From Cylindrotheca closterium (Eukaryota > Bacillariophyta > Bacillariophyceae > Bacillariales > Bacillariaceae), in NCBI GenBank assembly GCA_933822405.4, contig CAKOGP040002202.1, positions 509,765 to 573,764 on the forward strand: DNA of 64,000 bases, read 5' to 3'. Shown here piece by piece: positions 1-9,504 of this stretch. Positions within the stretch are counted from its first letter, which is position 1; each line of letters starts with the position of its first letter. The notes beneath the pieces are model-generated. The model was given only the letters and a program-made list of their open reading frames with translations, was not told the origin of the DNA and ran no database searches. Both the position numbers and the translations under genes were made by a program.

Positions 1-8
1 CATATTGA

Positions 9-930
9 ATGCCAAAGTTGCCCACTAAACTGTCAGAATTCACATGCTTGGAAGATCTGCTTTTGGCAGAAGAGAGTTTCAAACGATATCCATTTATCAA
101 AGGCCGTGTTTTCTGTGATGCACACATTACTCAAAGATTGAAATCCGAATGCAGTCTGGTTTACATGGACAGTGGAGAAGCAAGAAAAACTATGTCATAC
201 TTGATCGAAATCTCCCTCCGATGCATCAAGATTCCTCGGTTGGGGAATTCCAAGGTTGGCATTGTCGCATTCTTTCGTCGGGTTCTCACTTCATCAGTCG
301 AGACTAAAGATTATCATGGTGGTCATCTCGGTTTCAGTGAGGAACAACTAAAACAGCTCGCACCACTGATTGCAGAAGAAAACATGCTTGTGATCGATGG
401 AGAGGAGATTTTGTGTCCTTTATTTGCAAAGTACTACTCGTCTACGTCGCTGAAAGGGTACGAAGAATATACGTTTCGGGTCCCTTCGCGTTCAAACTGT
501 GGTTTTGAAATTGGAGATCAGCCCAACTCAAGTCGTCAACCTTGTCAAGCTCCTAAACACTTCATACATAACACCCATTGTATTTTCCGGGCATCTCCAC
601 GGTGCGAATTGGCCTCACGATTTGCAAGGAGCAAGGCTAGAAATAGCACAAGGTATCCACGGTGATTGGGACATTGCTGCTCGAAGAAACCAGAACCAAA
701 ATTGGCGCACACTATGGTGGGCTCCTCAGAGTATGCATTTGACAAGTGCTGACCCCGAAAGCCTGTGGATTAGACGAGTTGATAACATACCTATTGACAC
801 ATTGATGGTGGTTCCAAACGCAACGAGACTGCAAGTGTCACAAACTCGATGCTGGTACAGCCAAGCCTCCAGTCGTAGCTTTTGTGATTCTCAAAGCTAT
901 CAGATTCTTTATGTACATATATATGCGTGA
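9..930 (+). pseudogene. unrecognised protein gene with a reading-frame break
   Basis: I do not recognise this family. An open frame starts at ATG 9, directly preceded by an in-frame TGA (6-8), and reads as ordinary protein to about position 485 (for example LSEFTCLEDLLLAEESF and GFSEEQLKQLAPLIAEEN). After that the same frame becomes Ser/Arg/Cys-rich and loses protein character, while the next frame continues with plausible sequence (VVNLVKLLNTSYITPIVFSG, then GIHGDWDIAARR) to the stop at 930. A +1 shift near 475-495 would join them into roughly a 300-residue protein. The break could be a real frameshift (pseudogene), an assembly error, or a very short unrecognised intron of about 60 bp ending at a CAG near 519. 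No signal peptide or membrane segment is evident. Confidence 0.4.
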
Positions 931-1242
931 TCACTCCATGTAAAATATTAGCTGGGTGACAATACACCGTCACCAATGAATGTACAGTGGAAGAGCAACA
1001 TAGGTTCGCCACTTTCGAAATGTGGCGCTCTTGATTTGTTGCGCAGATGAATGTGTCGAGTGGGTGTTCTAGAGCGAAGTCGTAGTCAACAAGGCAGACT
1101 GCGTATCTGATGTTAATAGAATCAAAGGTGAAGAACAAGACGGCTCGTATATAGGACTCTTCGATTCTTTCAATCTGCAATAGTCCAGGAACACTTTCAA
1201 TATCCACCGATGGCTTCACAGAATGAACATTTCGTACCATAA
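931..1242. other. noncoding stretch before the gap
   Basis: This stretch lies between the stop of the first gene and the assembly gap. A minus-strand open frame (791-1240) runs through it and overlaps the plus-strand gene. It has no recognisable motif, and I do not call it. Confidence 0.4.
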
Positions 1243-1631
1243 NNNNNNNNNNNNNNNNNNNNNNNNNNNNNNNNNNNNNNNNNNNNNNNNNNNNNNNNNN
1301 NNNNNNNNNNNNNNNNNNNNNNNNNNNNNNNNNNNNNNNNNNNNNNNNNNNNNNNNNNNNNNNNNNNNNNNNNNNNNNNNNNNNNNNNNNNNNNNNNNNN
1401 NNNNNNNNNNNNNNNNNNNNNNNNNNNNNNNNNNNNNNNNNNNNNNNNNNNNNNNNNNNNNNNNNNNNNNNNNNNNNNNNNNNNNNNNNNNNNNNNNNNN
1501 NNNNNNNNNNNNNNNNNNNNNNNNNNNNNNNNNNNNNNNNNNNNNNNNNNNNNNNNNNNNNNNNNNNNNNNNNNNNNNNNNNNNNNNNNNNNNNNNNNNN
1601 NNNNNNNNNNNNNNNNNNNNNNNNNNNNNNN
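1243..1631. other. assembly gap (N run)
   Basis: The gap is 389 undetermined bases. The first bases after it read TTTTCACAG, which looks like a splice acceptor, so a 5' exon or 5' UTR of the next gene could be hidden here. Confidence 0.99.
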
Positions 1632-1752
1632 TTTTCACAGCGGAAAAATCATCAATATAGCGATTCATATACCACGTCGAAGAAAGGTCGACCTTGCCGT
1701 TCCTGGTTTGGATTTGGTCGTCACGACACAACAACGGGGTTGAGCTTTCGTC

Positions 1753-4700
1753 ATGAGGAGAGGCCGTCATGAGACGAGAGAAGAGTCGAGGGAGACGATA
1801 ATACGAGGTCGATATCGTGAAAGCTACGTTCCTATATCACAGAGACGTACAGCGAAAATGCGGTCACAACAAGACAAGCCTCAACAGCAGAAGCCACGTC
1901 CACGAAACATCTTTCAACAACAACGAGATGAGCGGTCTACTTCTTCCACCGAGAAATCTTCCTTATATAATTATACCACGGACTATAGTTCTCAGCATAC
2001 GCAACAAACTGAAGTCCGAACAAACCTTAGCAAACCTTCGTTGTTTGAAATTGCCGAATCCTCTGGCGCCACTCTCGCGGCAGCCGCCATCTCACCCTTT
2101 GACGAAGATCGACGAGGATCGAGGGAACATCGGGAACGAAGCTTTTTCGAAGAGCATGATGATGATAATGATGATCTACGGGAGAGTCCATCCGACGAAT
2201 TGCCGCTAAACGTTGTAGAAAAGGCAATTGACAGAGTCTTGGATGCTACATGTGGCAATGTGACGGATACTTCTGGGTTATTAGTTGGAAGTCTTTTGCC
2301 TCAGTCGTACTTGGAAACTGAAGGAATGATGCTGGATGAAGATGGAATTATCGATCCGATCATACCAAATCCCTTTGAAGGCCTTCGACAAGAAGTACGG
2401 CCTGTCTACGAACCCGCATCGTTTCCAAAGGTGAGCTTTCGGGAAGTGAAGCTAGATCCCAAGAAAACAGTAGCTTCAACGGCAATGCAATACCCTGAAT
2501 CACCTCGCCCTATGATAAAACCAAAGGTTCCGAACAAGACATCTGCGTCACCGACGAAAGTGAAATCGCCAATCAGGTCTATGGCAAACCGAGTTAAATC
2601 AGTACAAAACAAGCTTTTCCGTCGGAAGAACCGCCCCAGTCAAGAATCCAACACGAAGAAAGCTGAGTACCTCAATGACAAGCGGGCGTCGAAACTCGAC
2701 CGCTACACCCGAGCGCGAGCTCACAGTGATACAAGTGATAGTTCGAGAAGTTGGGTCAAACACCATCGACGACCATTGGACTGTCAAGACAGTCGGGAGG
2801 ATACAACCACTAAATCGTATTCGACATCCACCGATGATTATGTTTCAGCAACTATGGCTTTGCACGAATGTCCATCGGTAAGAGATGAACGAACCAACAG
2901 AGCCCAACACAATCGTTCTAGCCGACGACGAATGCAGAGTGATGAAACCGATACTAGTGACCCAAGCCTTCCACCAAGATTGCCACTTCATAAGAACAGA
3001 TTACGGAATGACAATCCAAGCGATGAAGTAAGCGGGGCTCATCACAATAGAACGGTGAATGTTCCATCAACCGATGGTTCCTCTTTCGGTTTCGGTGGGT
3101 CAGAGAATCCATATTCTTCCGTCGTAAAATGTGGCAGCAGTTCTAATTCATCTTCCACGTCAGTATCCAACGATCTGATTCCTCAAGTCAGCGACTATAT
3201 TCTACCGCAAGGAGGTTCAAGGCGGCAAACAGATATAAAAGAACAGATATCGATGCTTCTTCAGGAGCAAGCTATTCAAGTGGAAAGGATAGCGATAATA
3301 CGTGACCGACGAATCCAATCGGATCCTGCAGGTCTCATAGCGGTTGATGAAATTGGAAAACGAAGCGATCCACCCGCTGTGGAGAATGAGACTACCGTAT
3401 TGCGAAAGACCATCAAGCGTAGAAGAGCTGTATCGCAACCGAGTCCACATTCGCACTATCAACGTATGGCACAGTTCTTTGTTCCAGTTCTATTTCGTAT
3501 CCTTTCCAAGTACCAACGGAAATCTTTGGAATTTAATAATGAAACTGCGACCGCAGTAGTTCTAAGGTATTCGTCTTCCCAAGAGTATGTGCTTTCGGAA
3601 TTGGTAAATGTCGCGGTGCTACTGATGCAGCAAAGCAATTCTGAAACTGTAAAAAATGAGAGCAAACAGTCCAGTCGAAAACACAGGCGAAAAAGAAGAA
3701 GAAAAAGGTCATCGGTATTGGATGAATTATGCAATCAAATTTCGGTTCTCGATCAAAAGTTGTTGGAAATTACGAGTGATACAGCTGTCAATGATAATGC
3801 AGCAATCGAAGATCAAGAAGCTTTAGTCGACTCGGAAGAAACTCCATTCATCGAGCAAATTGACGACTGGTCTGACGACAGAGTACCGCCCGAAGTCGAG
3901 GGACTGCTTGAGGAGACAAATCATGTAGAATTGTTTGCTGAATTGCAAACGAATGATCCAGAATTCAAAGATTTGGTTGAGGCGGCATACGTCATCACCG
4001 ATCTTTCTCGGGATGAGTTCATCGACGCACACCACAGCAATAGTATGGAAGGCGACGAAGACGACGATATGGAGCAGGAATTGACCAATCTTTCATTTGT
4101 TGAAGAAATTATTCAGTCAGAACTGTCCCAAGTTGATTCGGGCGAGGGGACATATCAAGCTGCATCTCTTGTTGAAGGGATTTTCGAGACAGAAGTTTCG
4201 CCAGTTAGTTTCAGCGAAGGAACCTATCAAGATAAATCTTTTGTTGTAGAAATTGTCGAGACAGACGTTTCGCCAGTTAGTTCCAGCGAAGGAACCTATC
4301 AAGATGAATCTTTTGTTGAAGAAATTGTTGAGATCGAAGTTTCGCCAATTACTTCCAGCGAAGGAACCGATCGAGATGAATCTTTTGTTGAAGAAATTGT
4401 TGAGATCGAAGTTTCGCCAGTTAGTTCCAGCGAAGGAACCGATCAAGATGAATCTTTTGTCGAAGAAATTGTCGAGGTAGAAGTCTCGCCAGTTGATTCC
4501 AGCAAAGGAATCTACCAAGGTGAATCCTTCGTTGAAGAAATTATCGAGATAGAAGCTTCGCCAGCTGTTTCGAGCGAAATGACCCGTCAGGAAGACTCGG
4601 TAATCGTTGAACTTTCCTCAATAGGGCCAGGTGAGGGTGTGTATCTAGATGAATCAGTTGTTGAAACCACTGGTGAGGCTAAAGTGTCTCGAGTTGCTTC

Positions 4701-7700
4701 GAGCGAACGGGACCACGAAGAACAGCTGGTCGTTGAAGCATTCATGAATATAGAAGCTTCTCATAGTTATTCGATCGAAGGGATCCACCAGAAAGATTTG
4801 ATCGTTGAAGATACTATCGAGAGAGAAGTTTCCAAGGTTGATGCAGCCAAGAGGACCGTGACATTCGATATTGAAACAGAAAATCAAGAGACGAAAGATT
4901 CTACACCACCAGCTGTTGAACGGGAAACCAGAGAATTGTCCAAGATAATGTGCTTGGAAGCAGCGAAGGAGTCACCATGGGAGAATAATATGTTCCCGGA
5001 TGATGAACTACAATTGGATGCCATCATGTTTCCTGAGGACGAAATGGATATGTTTCCGGATGATGAAATGAGTTCGATTGACCAACTAGCGAATGCAGCT
5101 ACTCCTATTGCGGCAATTCCAATGTACACTTCAATTTCTAGACAAGAGCAAAAGTGTGACGACATTTGGAACCTTATAGCAGTCCCAACACACACAACAA
5201 CGTCTAGACCAAAGCTAGAGTGCGGAAAAGATTGGAACGAGAAAGAAGATGACGATCTTAATTTTCCGGACCTCTTATCTCTGCCGTCAGATGAGCGAGA
5301 GGCAGTCACCAAACCATCATGCTCTTATATTGGTCCGAAATACATTTCGGCCGCAACAAAGGAGCGATCATCATTCAAAGGAACACACGTTCCTAGAGAA
5401 GTTGAAGGCACGGGCGAACAGCTGGCATCAGGAGTATCTCTTTCATCCCGATTCATGACTCGACAGAAATACAAAAACGAAGCTATTTCTCGTGCAGCTG
5501 CACATATTCCAAGAGAAAAGGAACCAGACACAATTTCAATTCCGGTTGACGGTATTCCGAAAGAACGAGAAATGGTGTCTCTTCAACCTGCTCTTGTCAT
5601 TCCCGCCGGCGGAGATCAAGACGATACAACACTGGAGTCAATGCCATCGGATGAAGCTAGTGAAGGCATAAGCGAAACTGAATCCGTGGGGGCTGGCGAG
5701 CTCGCCGACACGCCGAAACAAATCAAAAGGAATGGTGTCGAGACATCCGTTGTTGAATGTATCGACGAGAATCCAGCTGTTGAATTAGTTGTTGCTCCTA
5801 CATCCCCTGTGTTATCTCGTTTGCCAGACTCCAAACAGACTATGCAACAACTCGAAACTACGCGCTCCTGTGAGACGGAAGAATCGGATCCGATTTGTGC
5901 TGCCGTCGACAGAAAATTAGCAGAAGTAAGACAAAATGGTATTCCAGACCCAGATGATGAAATGATAATGGAATCAATTGGGATGTCGTTGTCTATGAAT
6001 TCAGCTTCGAAGACACCAAAATCCACAGCTTCTGGCGTTGTACCAGATCCAGACGATGATACGATTATGGAGACATTTTTGTCTCCATCTGGATCTTTCC
6101 GTCGGAATGATAGCAAGAGAGTCGATGAAAGTGACGCGAACAACAAAATTGTCATGGAGACAGTTTATTTAGCGGAGTCTGAAATGGTAACTGAGAAGCT
6201 CTTTACTGTGTCAGAAGAGGGTACCACTTCCAGTTCACCGTGCAATGCTTCTCGACAAACTACTGCTACTAAAGAAAAGGATCGAAAGCTAGAAGAGAGT
6301 CATACTTTGGAAGGACAAGTGCGTGCAGCGATTGTGAAGTTCAATGGTGTTGGTTGCTCAACGGCTTCAAGCCACATAGAAGCTGGTGTCGGAAGCCAAG
6401 ATAATCGCCCAGCTTTGGCATCAAGTCCTTCACATTCAATCAAGTCGAAGAGGGTTCCTAGGGTTCAATCATTGAGCAAAAATAGGAGTCCTGGAAAGCA
6501 ATCTAAACCAAATGGCAGCCATTCAAAAGTTAATGCGGCGGCTTTGATAGCTCGATTTGAAGCGGCAACCAGTCCAAAGAATATACTAGGAGTTGATCCC
6601 GTGGTATTGGAAGACGAAGGCGATATGAGAGCATCAGCAGTATCGACGCTAAGAGCGCTGGCTTGTGATACCCCTGCCACGAATGAGAGCGAGGACATAG
6701 TAATTGAAGGTTTCAAGCATTCGCACCCGAATGAGAAAGATTCATTAGAAGCCCAATCGACCAACGAATGCGATTCACCTGTTGTGAAGCTATCATCAGA
6801 ACCAAGACAAGGGGCCTTCTACGACAAAATTCCAAACCTTCTCTCTCTATCTTCACAGTCGTCACAACCTAAAGTTTCGAAAACTGGACATTCGGGAAAA
6901 TGTGGTGGTATTTCAAACTCTCCATCGAAAGGTGAATCGAAAGGTGAATCGAAAGGGGGCAGCAAGATCAATCGAATTCGTTCGCAATTTGAATCCAATG
7001 TCTCGATGAAAAAAGACCGACCCACTGACACTTCTCCATGTAAAAAGCTAGGATACAAAGGTGTCAGGCAAAATGACCAGACAAAACCTTCAAAACTCCA
7101 TTTGAAGTTACCTACTAATAAGCAGCTTCCCCTGCATGGATTTGTTGAGGCCGCAAGTAGGAAAGATGGATCGAAGAACGAGCCCTTGATTGACAAAGTG
7201 AAGCCTCCAGTGCATCAGCAGTCAAAGAATTTTCCTTTCAGCCCTCTAGATGTTGAGGCCCTGAACGAATCACTTCTTCAAATCCATCGTGAAGAAAAGG
7301 ACAACCAAAGAGATAGATTGCCTGAACATCAAGATGACGAGGATACGGCAAGTGATAATGACGAATCAACAGCACTGCCCATCAGAGAACTACAGCTCAA
7401 AGAGATACCCTCATTGGTCAGCGAATTGGATGTTCCAAGGGTCACAATGTTTTCAAGCGGCATGTGCAATTGTTTGGGGGCAGTAGAAGGAAAGAGTTCG
7501 AACGGTGACAACTCGATTGAGCAGCTGAAGAAAATCGGGCGACAAAAGAAAGATCAAGCACCAGTACAAGTGAAAGTGTCAAACCTTGATGAGTTTGTTC
7601 CAAATGTGTTCTCAATGGATGGAATGTTGGATGACAATATGCAACGTACTGCAGATGCAGCTGTCAAGGCCCTTGAACTAGTTTTGGCGAAAGGAGCAGC

Positions 7701-9090
7701 CAACGCTGCAACAGCGGCCGCTGCGATAACACAAAATGAGAGCCAACCTTCATGTTTCAAAGACTGCATGACACCTATGACGGAAGGATCTTTCAACGCC
7801 TTCTCGCAAGCAGTTATTCCCAAGACAGCAAATACTCGGATGCTCCAGCAAGGCAACGAGTATTCTTTGACACCGGAAGACGACAAATCGAAGGGAAAAG
7901 AAGATACGAGAAACGATGCACAATTGAAGTCGACGTCCAAGGAAACTGCGAGATCGCCACGAAAGAAACCACTTCATGATTTCTTGGCCGTGACAGATAT
8001 CCACGAATACGACGACACCGATGATTGGGCGCGAATCGCGATCGAAGAAAACAATGTCGATGACTTGATTGAATCACTTCGGTCTAAGTCGTCTGAATTG
8101 GATCCCTTCATGAATGTTAGTTTTGATCCGTCTACTCCTATGACTAACCGAGATTATGTGTCGAGAAAAGATACCCCATTCTCTCCAATATCTTCAGATT
8201 GGACAGGATCAGCTGGGCGCTTGGGTGTTCACCCAGTGTCCGTCGCGCAGAGAGATGCATGGTCGAAACGAAACCTACTGAGTGGGACTACTACGTTCTC
8301 GTCAGAAGAAGGTTCTGAGCATTATTTACAGCCGCATAGTCAGCAGTCCGAGGATGGCGGAGATTTCGATGCGCGAAAAGTGGACATTGACTTTCATTTT
8401 GAATCGCCGGCTAGTTCTATCCGGGGTCCGTATGATCGTATGATAAAGAAACAAGTGCAGCGAGGCCGAACACCAACAAGTAGAACACGAACAGCAACAA
8501 GTAGAACACGAACAGCAACCAGAAGCAGAACACATACCCGCTCCATTGACCCTCTTCCTTCCGGACGGTTGGAGCGAGAGAAAGGTTCCATTTCCACACG
8601 AAAGCGAGAACCTGCAGCTAAAAAATACAACCGCACGGATCAGCACGGTGTTGTCACGGGGAAAAAACAAGAGCGACCTGACTACTATGACTTTCCAGCC
8701 CCGCCATCACTGGAAATCTCGGAGCTGACCATGTCCGAAGAAGGGGACACGGCACTCATGATGAAAAGTCAGGACCACGTAAAAGCATTGAAGTCCTTCC
8801 AAGAAAGGGAGAATCGAGTAGGTGGAAGTTCCGAATGGCTATACGACAGTAAACGAGGGACTAGAACGGCAACTGCAAAGCAAGGGGTTGGGGTTGATAA
8901 AGAGCCTACTTCATCATCTTCCATGTGGTGCAGCGAATCACTTGGAACTATGATTCAAGATTGTTTCCCAACATCCCAACCAACAACAACCACCAAAACT
9001 ATCAAGGAGGCACCACCAACGGAAGTGGTGGCAACTCCCCCAGAACGGCGGCGGAAGAGGGCACCAGATGCTCCTCCGACGGGCCCATAA
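1753..9090 (+). CDS. giant low-complexity protein with 24-residue tandem repeats (2445 aa)
   Basis: This is an uninterrupted 2445-codon frame. ATG 1753 is the first ATG after an in-frame TGA at 1741, so it is a sound start unless a spliced exon lies in the upstream gap. I recognise no catalytic domain. The protein looks mostly disordered: an Arg/Gln/Ser-rich N-terminus, a basic stretch (HRRKRRRKR) near residues 645-655, about eleven copies of a 24-residue acidic repeat (SFVEEIVEIEVSPVSSSEGT core, residues about 781-1032), then short acidic Phe/Pro motifs (FPDDEL, FPEDEM, FPDDEM; later PDPDDE and PDPDDD). An Arg-Thr repeat (SRTRTAT) lies near residues 2240-2260. No membrane segment or signal peptide is visible. 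It lies 414 bp upstream of the IQ-motif giant in the same direction. A scaffold or cytoskeletal role is only a guess from composition and neighbourhood. Confidence 0.75.
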   Translation: MRRGRHETREESRETIIRGRYRESYVPISQRRTAKMRSQQDKPQQQKPRPRNIFQQQRDERSTSSTEKSSLYNYTTDYSSQHTQQTEVRTNLSKPSLFEIAESSGATLAAAAISPFDEDRRGSREHRERSFFEEHDDDNDDLRESPSDELPLNVVEKAIDRVLDATCGNVTDTSGLLVGSLLPQSYLETEGMMLDEDGIIDPIIPNPFEGLRQEVRPVYEPASFPKVSFREVKLDPKKTVASTAMQYPESPRPMIKPKVPNKTSASPTKVKSPIRSMANRVKSVQNKLFRRKNRPSQESNTKKAEYLNDKRASKLDRYTRARAHSDTSDSSRSWVKHHRRPLDCQDSREDTTTKSYSTSTDDYVSATMALHECPSVRDERTNRAQHNRSSRRRMQSDETDTSDPSLPPRLPLHKNRLRNDNPSDEVSGAHHNRTVNVPSTDGSSFGFGGSENPYSSVVKCGSSSNSSSTSVSNDLIPQVSDYILPQGGSRRQTDIKEQISMLLQEQAIQVERIAIIRDRRIQSDPAGLIAVDEIGKRSDPPAVENETTVLRKTIKRRRAVSQPSPHSHYQRMAQFFVPVLFRILSKYQRKSLEFNNETATAVVLRYSSSQEYVLSELVNVAVLLMQQSNSETVKNESKQSSRKHRRKRRRKRSSVLDELCNQISVLDQKLLEITSDTAVNDNAAIEDQEALVDSEETPFIEQIDDWSDDRVPPEVEGLLEETNHVELFAELQTNDPEFKDLVEAAYVITDLSRDEFIDAHHSNSMEGDEDDDMEQELTNLSFVEEIIQSELSQVDSGEGTYQAASLVEGIFETEVSPVSFSEGTYQDKSFVVEIVETDVSPVSSSEGTYQDESFVEEIVEIEVSPITSSEGTDRDESFVEEIVEIEVSPVSSSEGTDQDESFVEEIVEVEVSPVDSSKGIYQGESFVEEIIEIEASPAVSSEMTRQEDSVIVELSSIGPGEGVYLDESVVETTGEAKVSRVASSERDHEEQLVVEAFMNIEASHSYSIEGIHQKDLIVEDTIEREVSKVDAAKRTVTFDIETENQETKDSTPPAVERETRELSKIMCLEAAKESPWENNMFPDDELQLDAIMFPEDEMDMFPDDEMSSIDQLANAATPIAAIPMYTSISRQEQKCDDIWNLIAVPTHTTTSRPKLECGKDWNEKEDDDLNFPDLLSLPSDEREAVTKPSCSYIGPKYISAATKERSSFKGTHVPREVEGTGEQLASGVSLSSRFMTRQKYKNEAISRAAAHIPREKEPDTISIPVDGIPKEREMVSLQPALVIPAGGDQDDTTLESMPSDEASEGISETESVGAGELADTPKQIKRNGVETSVVECIDENPAVELVVAPTSPVLSRLPDSKQTMQQLETTRSCETEESDPICAAVDRKLAEVRQNGIPDPDDEMIMESIGMSLSMNSASKTPKSTASGVVPDPDDDTIMETFLSPSGSFRRNDSKRVDESDANNKIVMETVYLAESEMVTEKLFTVSEEGTTSSSPCNASRQTTATKEKDRKLEESHTLEGQVRAAIVKFNGVGCSTASSHIEAGVGSQDNRPALASSPSHSIKSKRVPRVQSLSKNRSPGKQSKPNGSHSKVNAAALIARFEAATSPKNILGVDPVVLEDEGDMRASAVSTLRALACDTPATNESEDIVIEGFKHSHPNEKDSLEAQSTNECDSPVVKLSSEPRQGAFYDKIPNLLSLSSQSSQPKVSKTGHSGKCGGISNSPSKGESKGESKGGSKINRIRSQFESNVSMKKDRPTDTSPCKKLGYKGVRQNDQTKPSKLHLKLPTNKQLPLHGFVEAASRKDGSKNEPLIDKVKPPVHQQSKNFPFSPLDVEALNESLLQIHREEKDNQRDRLPEHQDDEDTASDNDESTALPIRELQLKEIPSLVSELDVPRVTMFSSGMCNCLGAVEGKSSNGDNSIEQLKKIGRQKKDQAPVQVKVSNLDEFVPNVFSMDGMLDDNMQRTADAAVKALELVLAKGAANAATAAAAITQNESQPSCFKDCMTPMTEGSFNAFSQAVIPKTANTRMLQQGNEYSLTPEDDKSKGKEDTRNDAQLKSTSKETARSPRKKPLHDFLAVTDIHEYDDTDDWARIAIEENNVDDLIESLRSKSSELDPFMNVSFDPSTPMTNRDYVSRKDTPFSPISSDWTGSAGRLGVHPVSVAQRDAWSKRNLLSGTTTFSSEEGSEHYLQPHSQQSEDGGDFDARKVDIDFHFESPASSIRGPYDRMIKKQVQRGRTPTSRTRTATSRTRTATRSRTHTRSIDPLPSGRLEREKGSISTRKREPAAKKYNRTDQHGVVTGKKQERPDYYDFPAPPSLEISELTMSEEGDTALMMKSQDHVKALKSFQERENRVGGSSEWLYDSKRGTRTATAKQGVGVDKEPTSSSSMWCSESLGTMIQDCFPTSQPTTTTKTIKEAPPTEVVATPPERRRKRAPDAPPTGP
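4093..4850 (+). repeat. 72-bp coding tandem repeat, about 11 units
   Basis: In-frame units of 24 codons begin at 4093, 4165, 4237, 4309, 4381, 4453 and 4525. A shortened 19-codon unit follows at 4597, then full units at 4654 and 4726 and a partial one from 4798. The middle units (4237-4524) are closest to each other and the outer ones more diverged, as expected for expansion from the centre. Each unit encodes SFVEEIVE-IEVSP-SSSEGT-QDE. Confidence 0.95.
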
Positions 9091-9504
9091 AATACTATTG
9101 CTTGCTGATTGGGGTAACAGCAACGATTAGTAGATTGTAAATACAAGGGGATATTGAATGAGAATGAATGCTTCTATCACTGTCGGACTGAAATTGTTCG
9201 ATGCTTTTTATTTAGCAATTCCAATTTTGTGACCCTTCCCGTTTGAATCCGTGCCCGCGTGGTCGACTGAGTCTACTTCTTTGTTTGAATCTTCCTTCGT
9301 AGGTTTCTACGGAACAAGAACTGGTAGGTGCGAGTCGTCCTCTCCAGCCCGAAAAATTGAAACCTTGGAACGCAAACTGCGACGTACAGGAAGAGAGGAC
9401 CTACTGTACCGGTACCTGTTTTCACCAAAATCAGGACGTTGTCCTCGCCCACTGACTATAGACTTCGTATGTGTCTGCTCTGCAGTCGAATAGTGCAATA
9501 AAAG
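9091..9504. other. intergenic region upstream of the IQ-repeat giant
   Basis: No credible gene is present in these 414 bp. A perfect palindrome GTACCGGTAC lies at 9406-9415, about 90 bp before the ATG at 9505. It contains the TACCGGTA 8-mer that recurs in other noncoding parts of the window. Confidence 0.5.

Noticed and set aside
791..1240. Minus-strand 149-codon frame next to the gap
   Set aside because: It overlaps the better plus-strand coding sequence and shows no recognisable motif; kept only as a note.
4117..4518. Minus-strand 133-codon frame with regular GSFAGTNWRNF repeats
   Set aside because: It is the antisense reading of the 72-bp coding repeat, not a gene.
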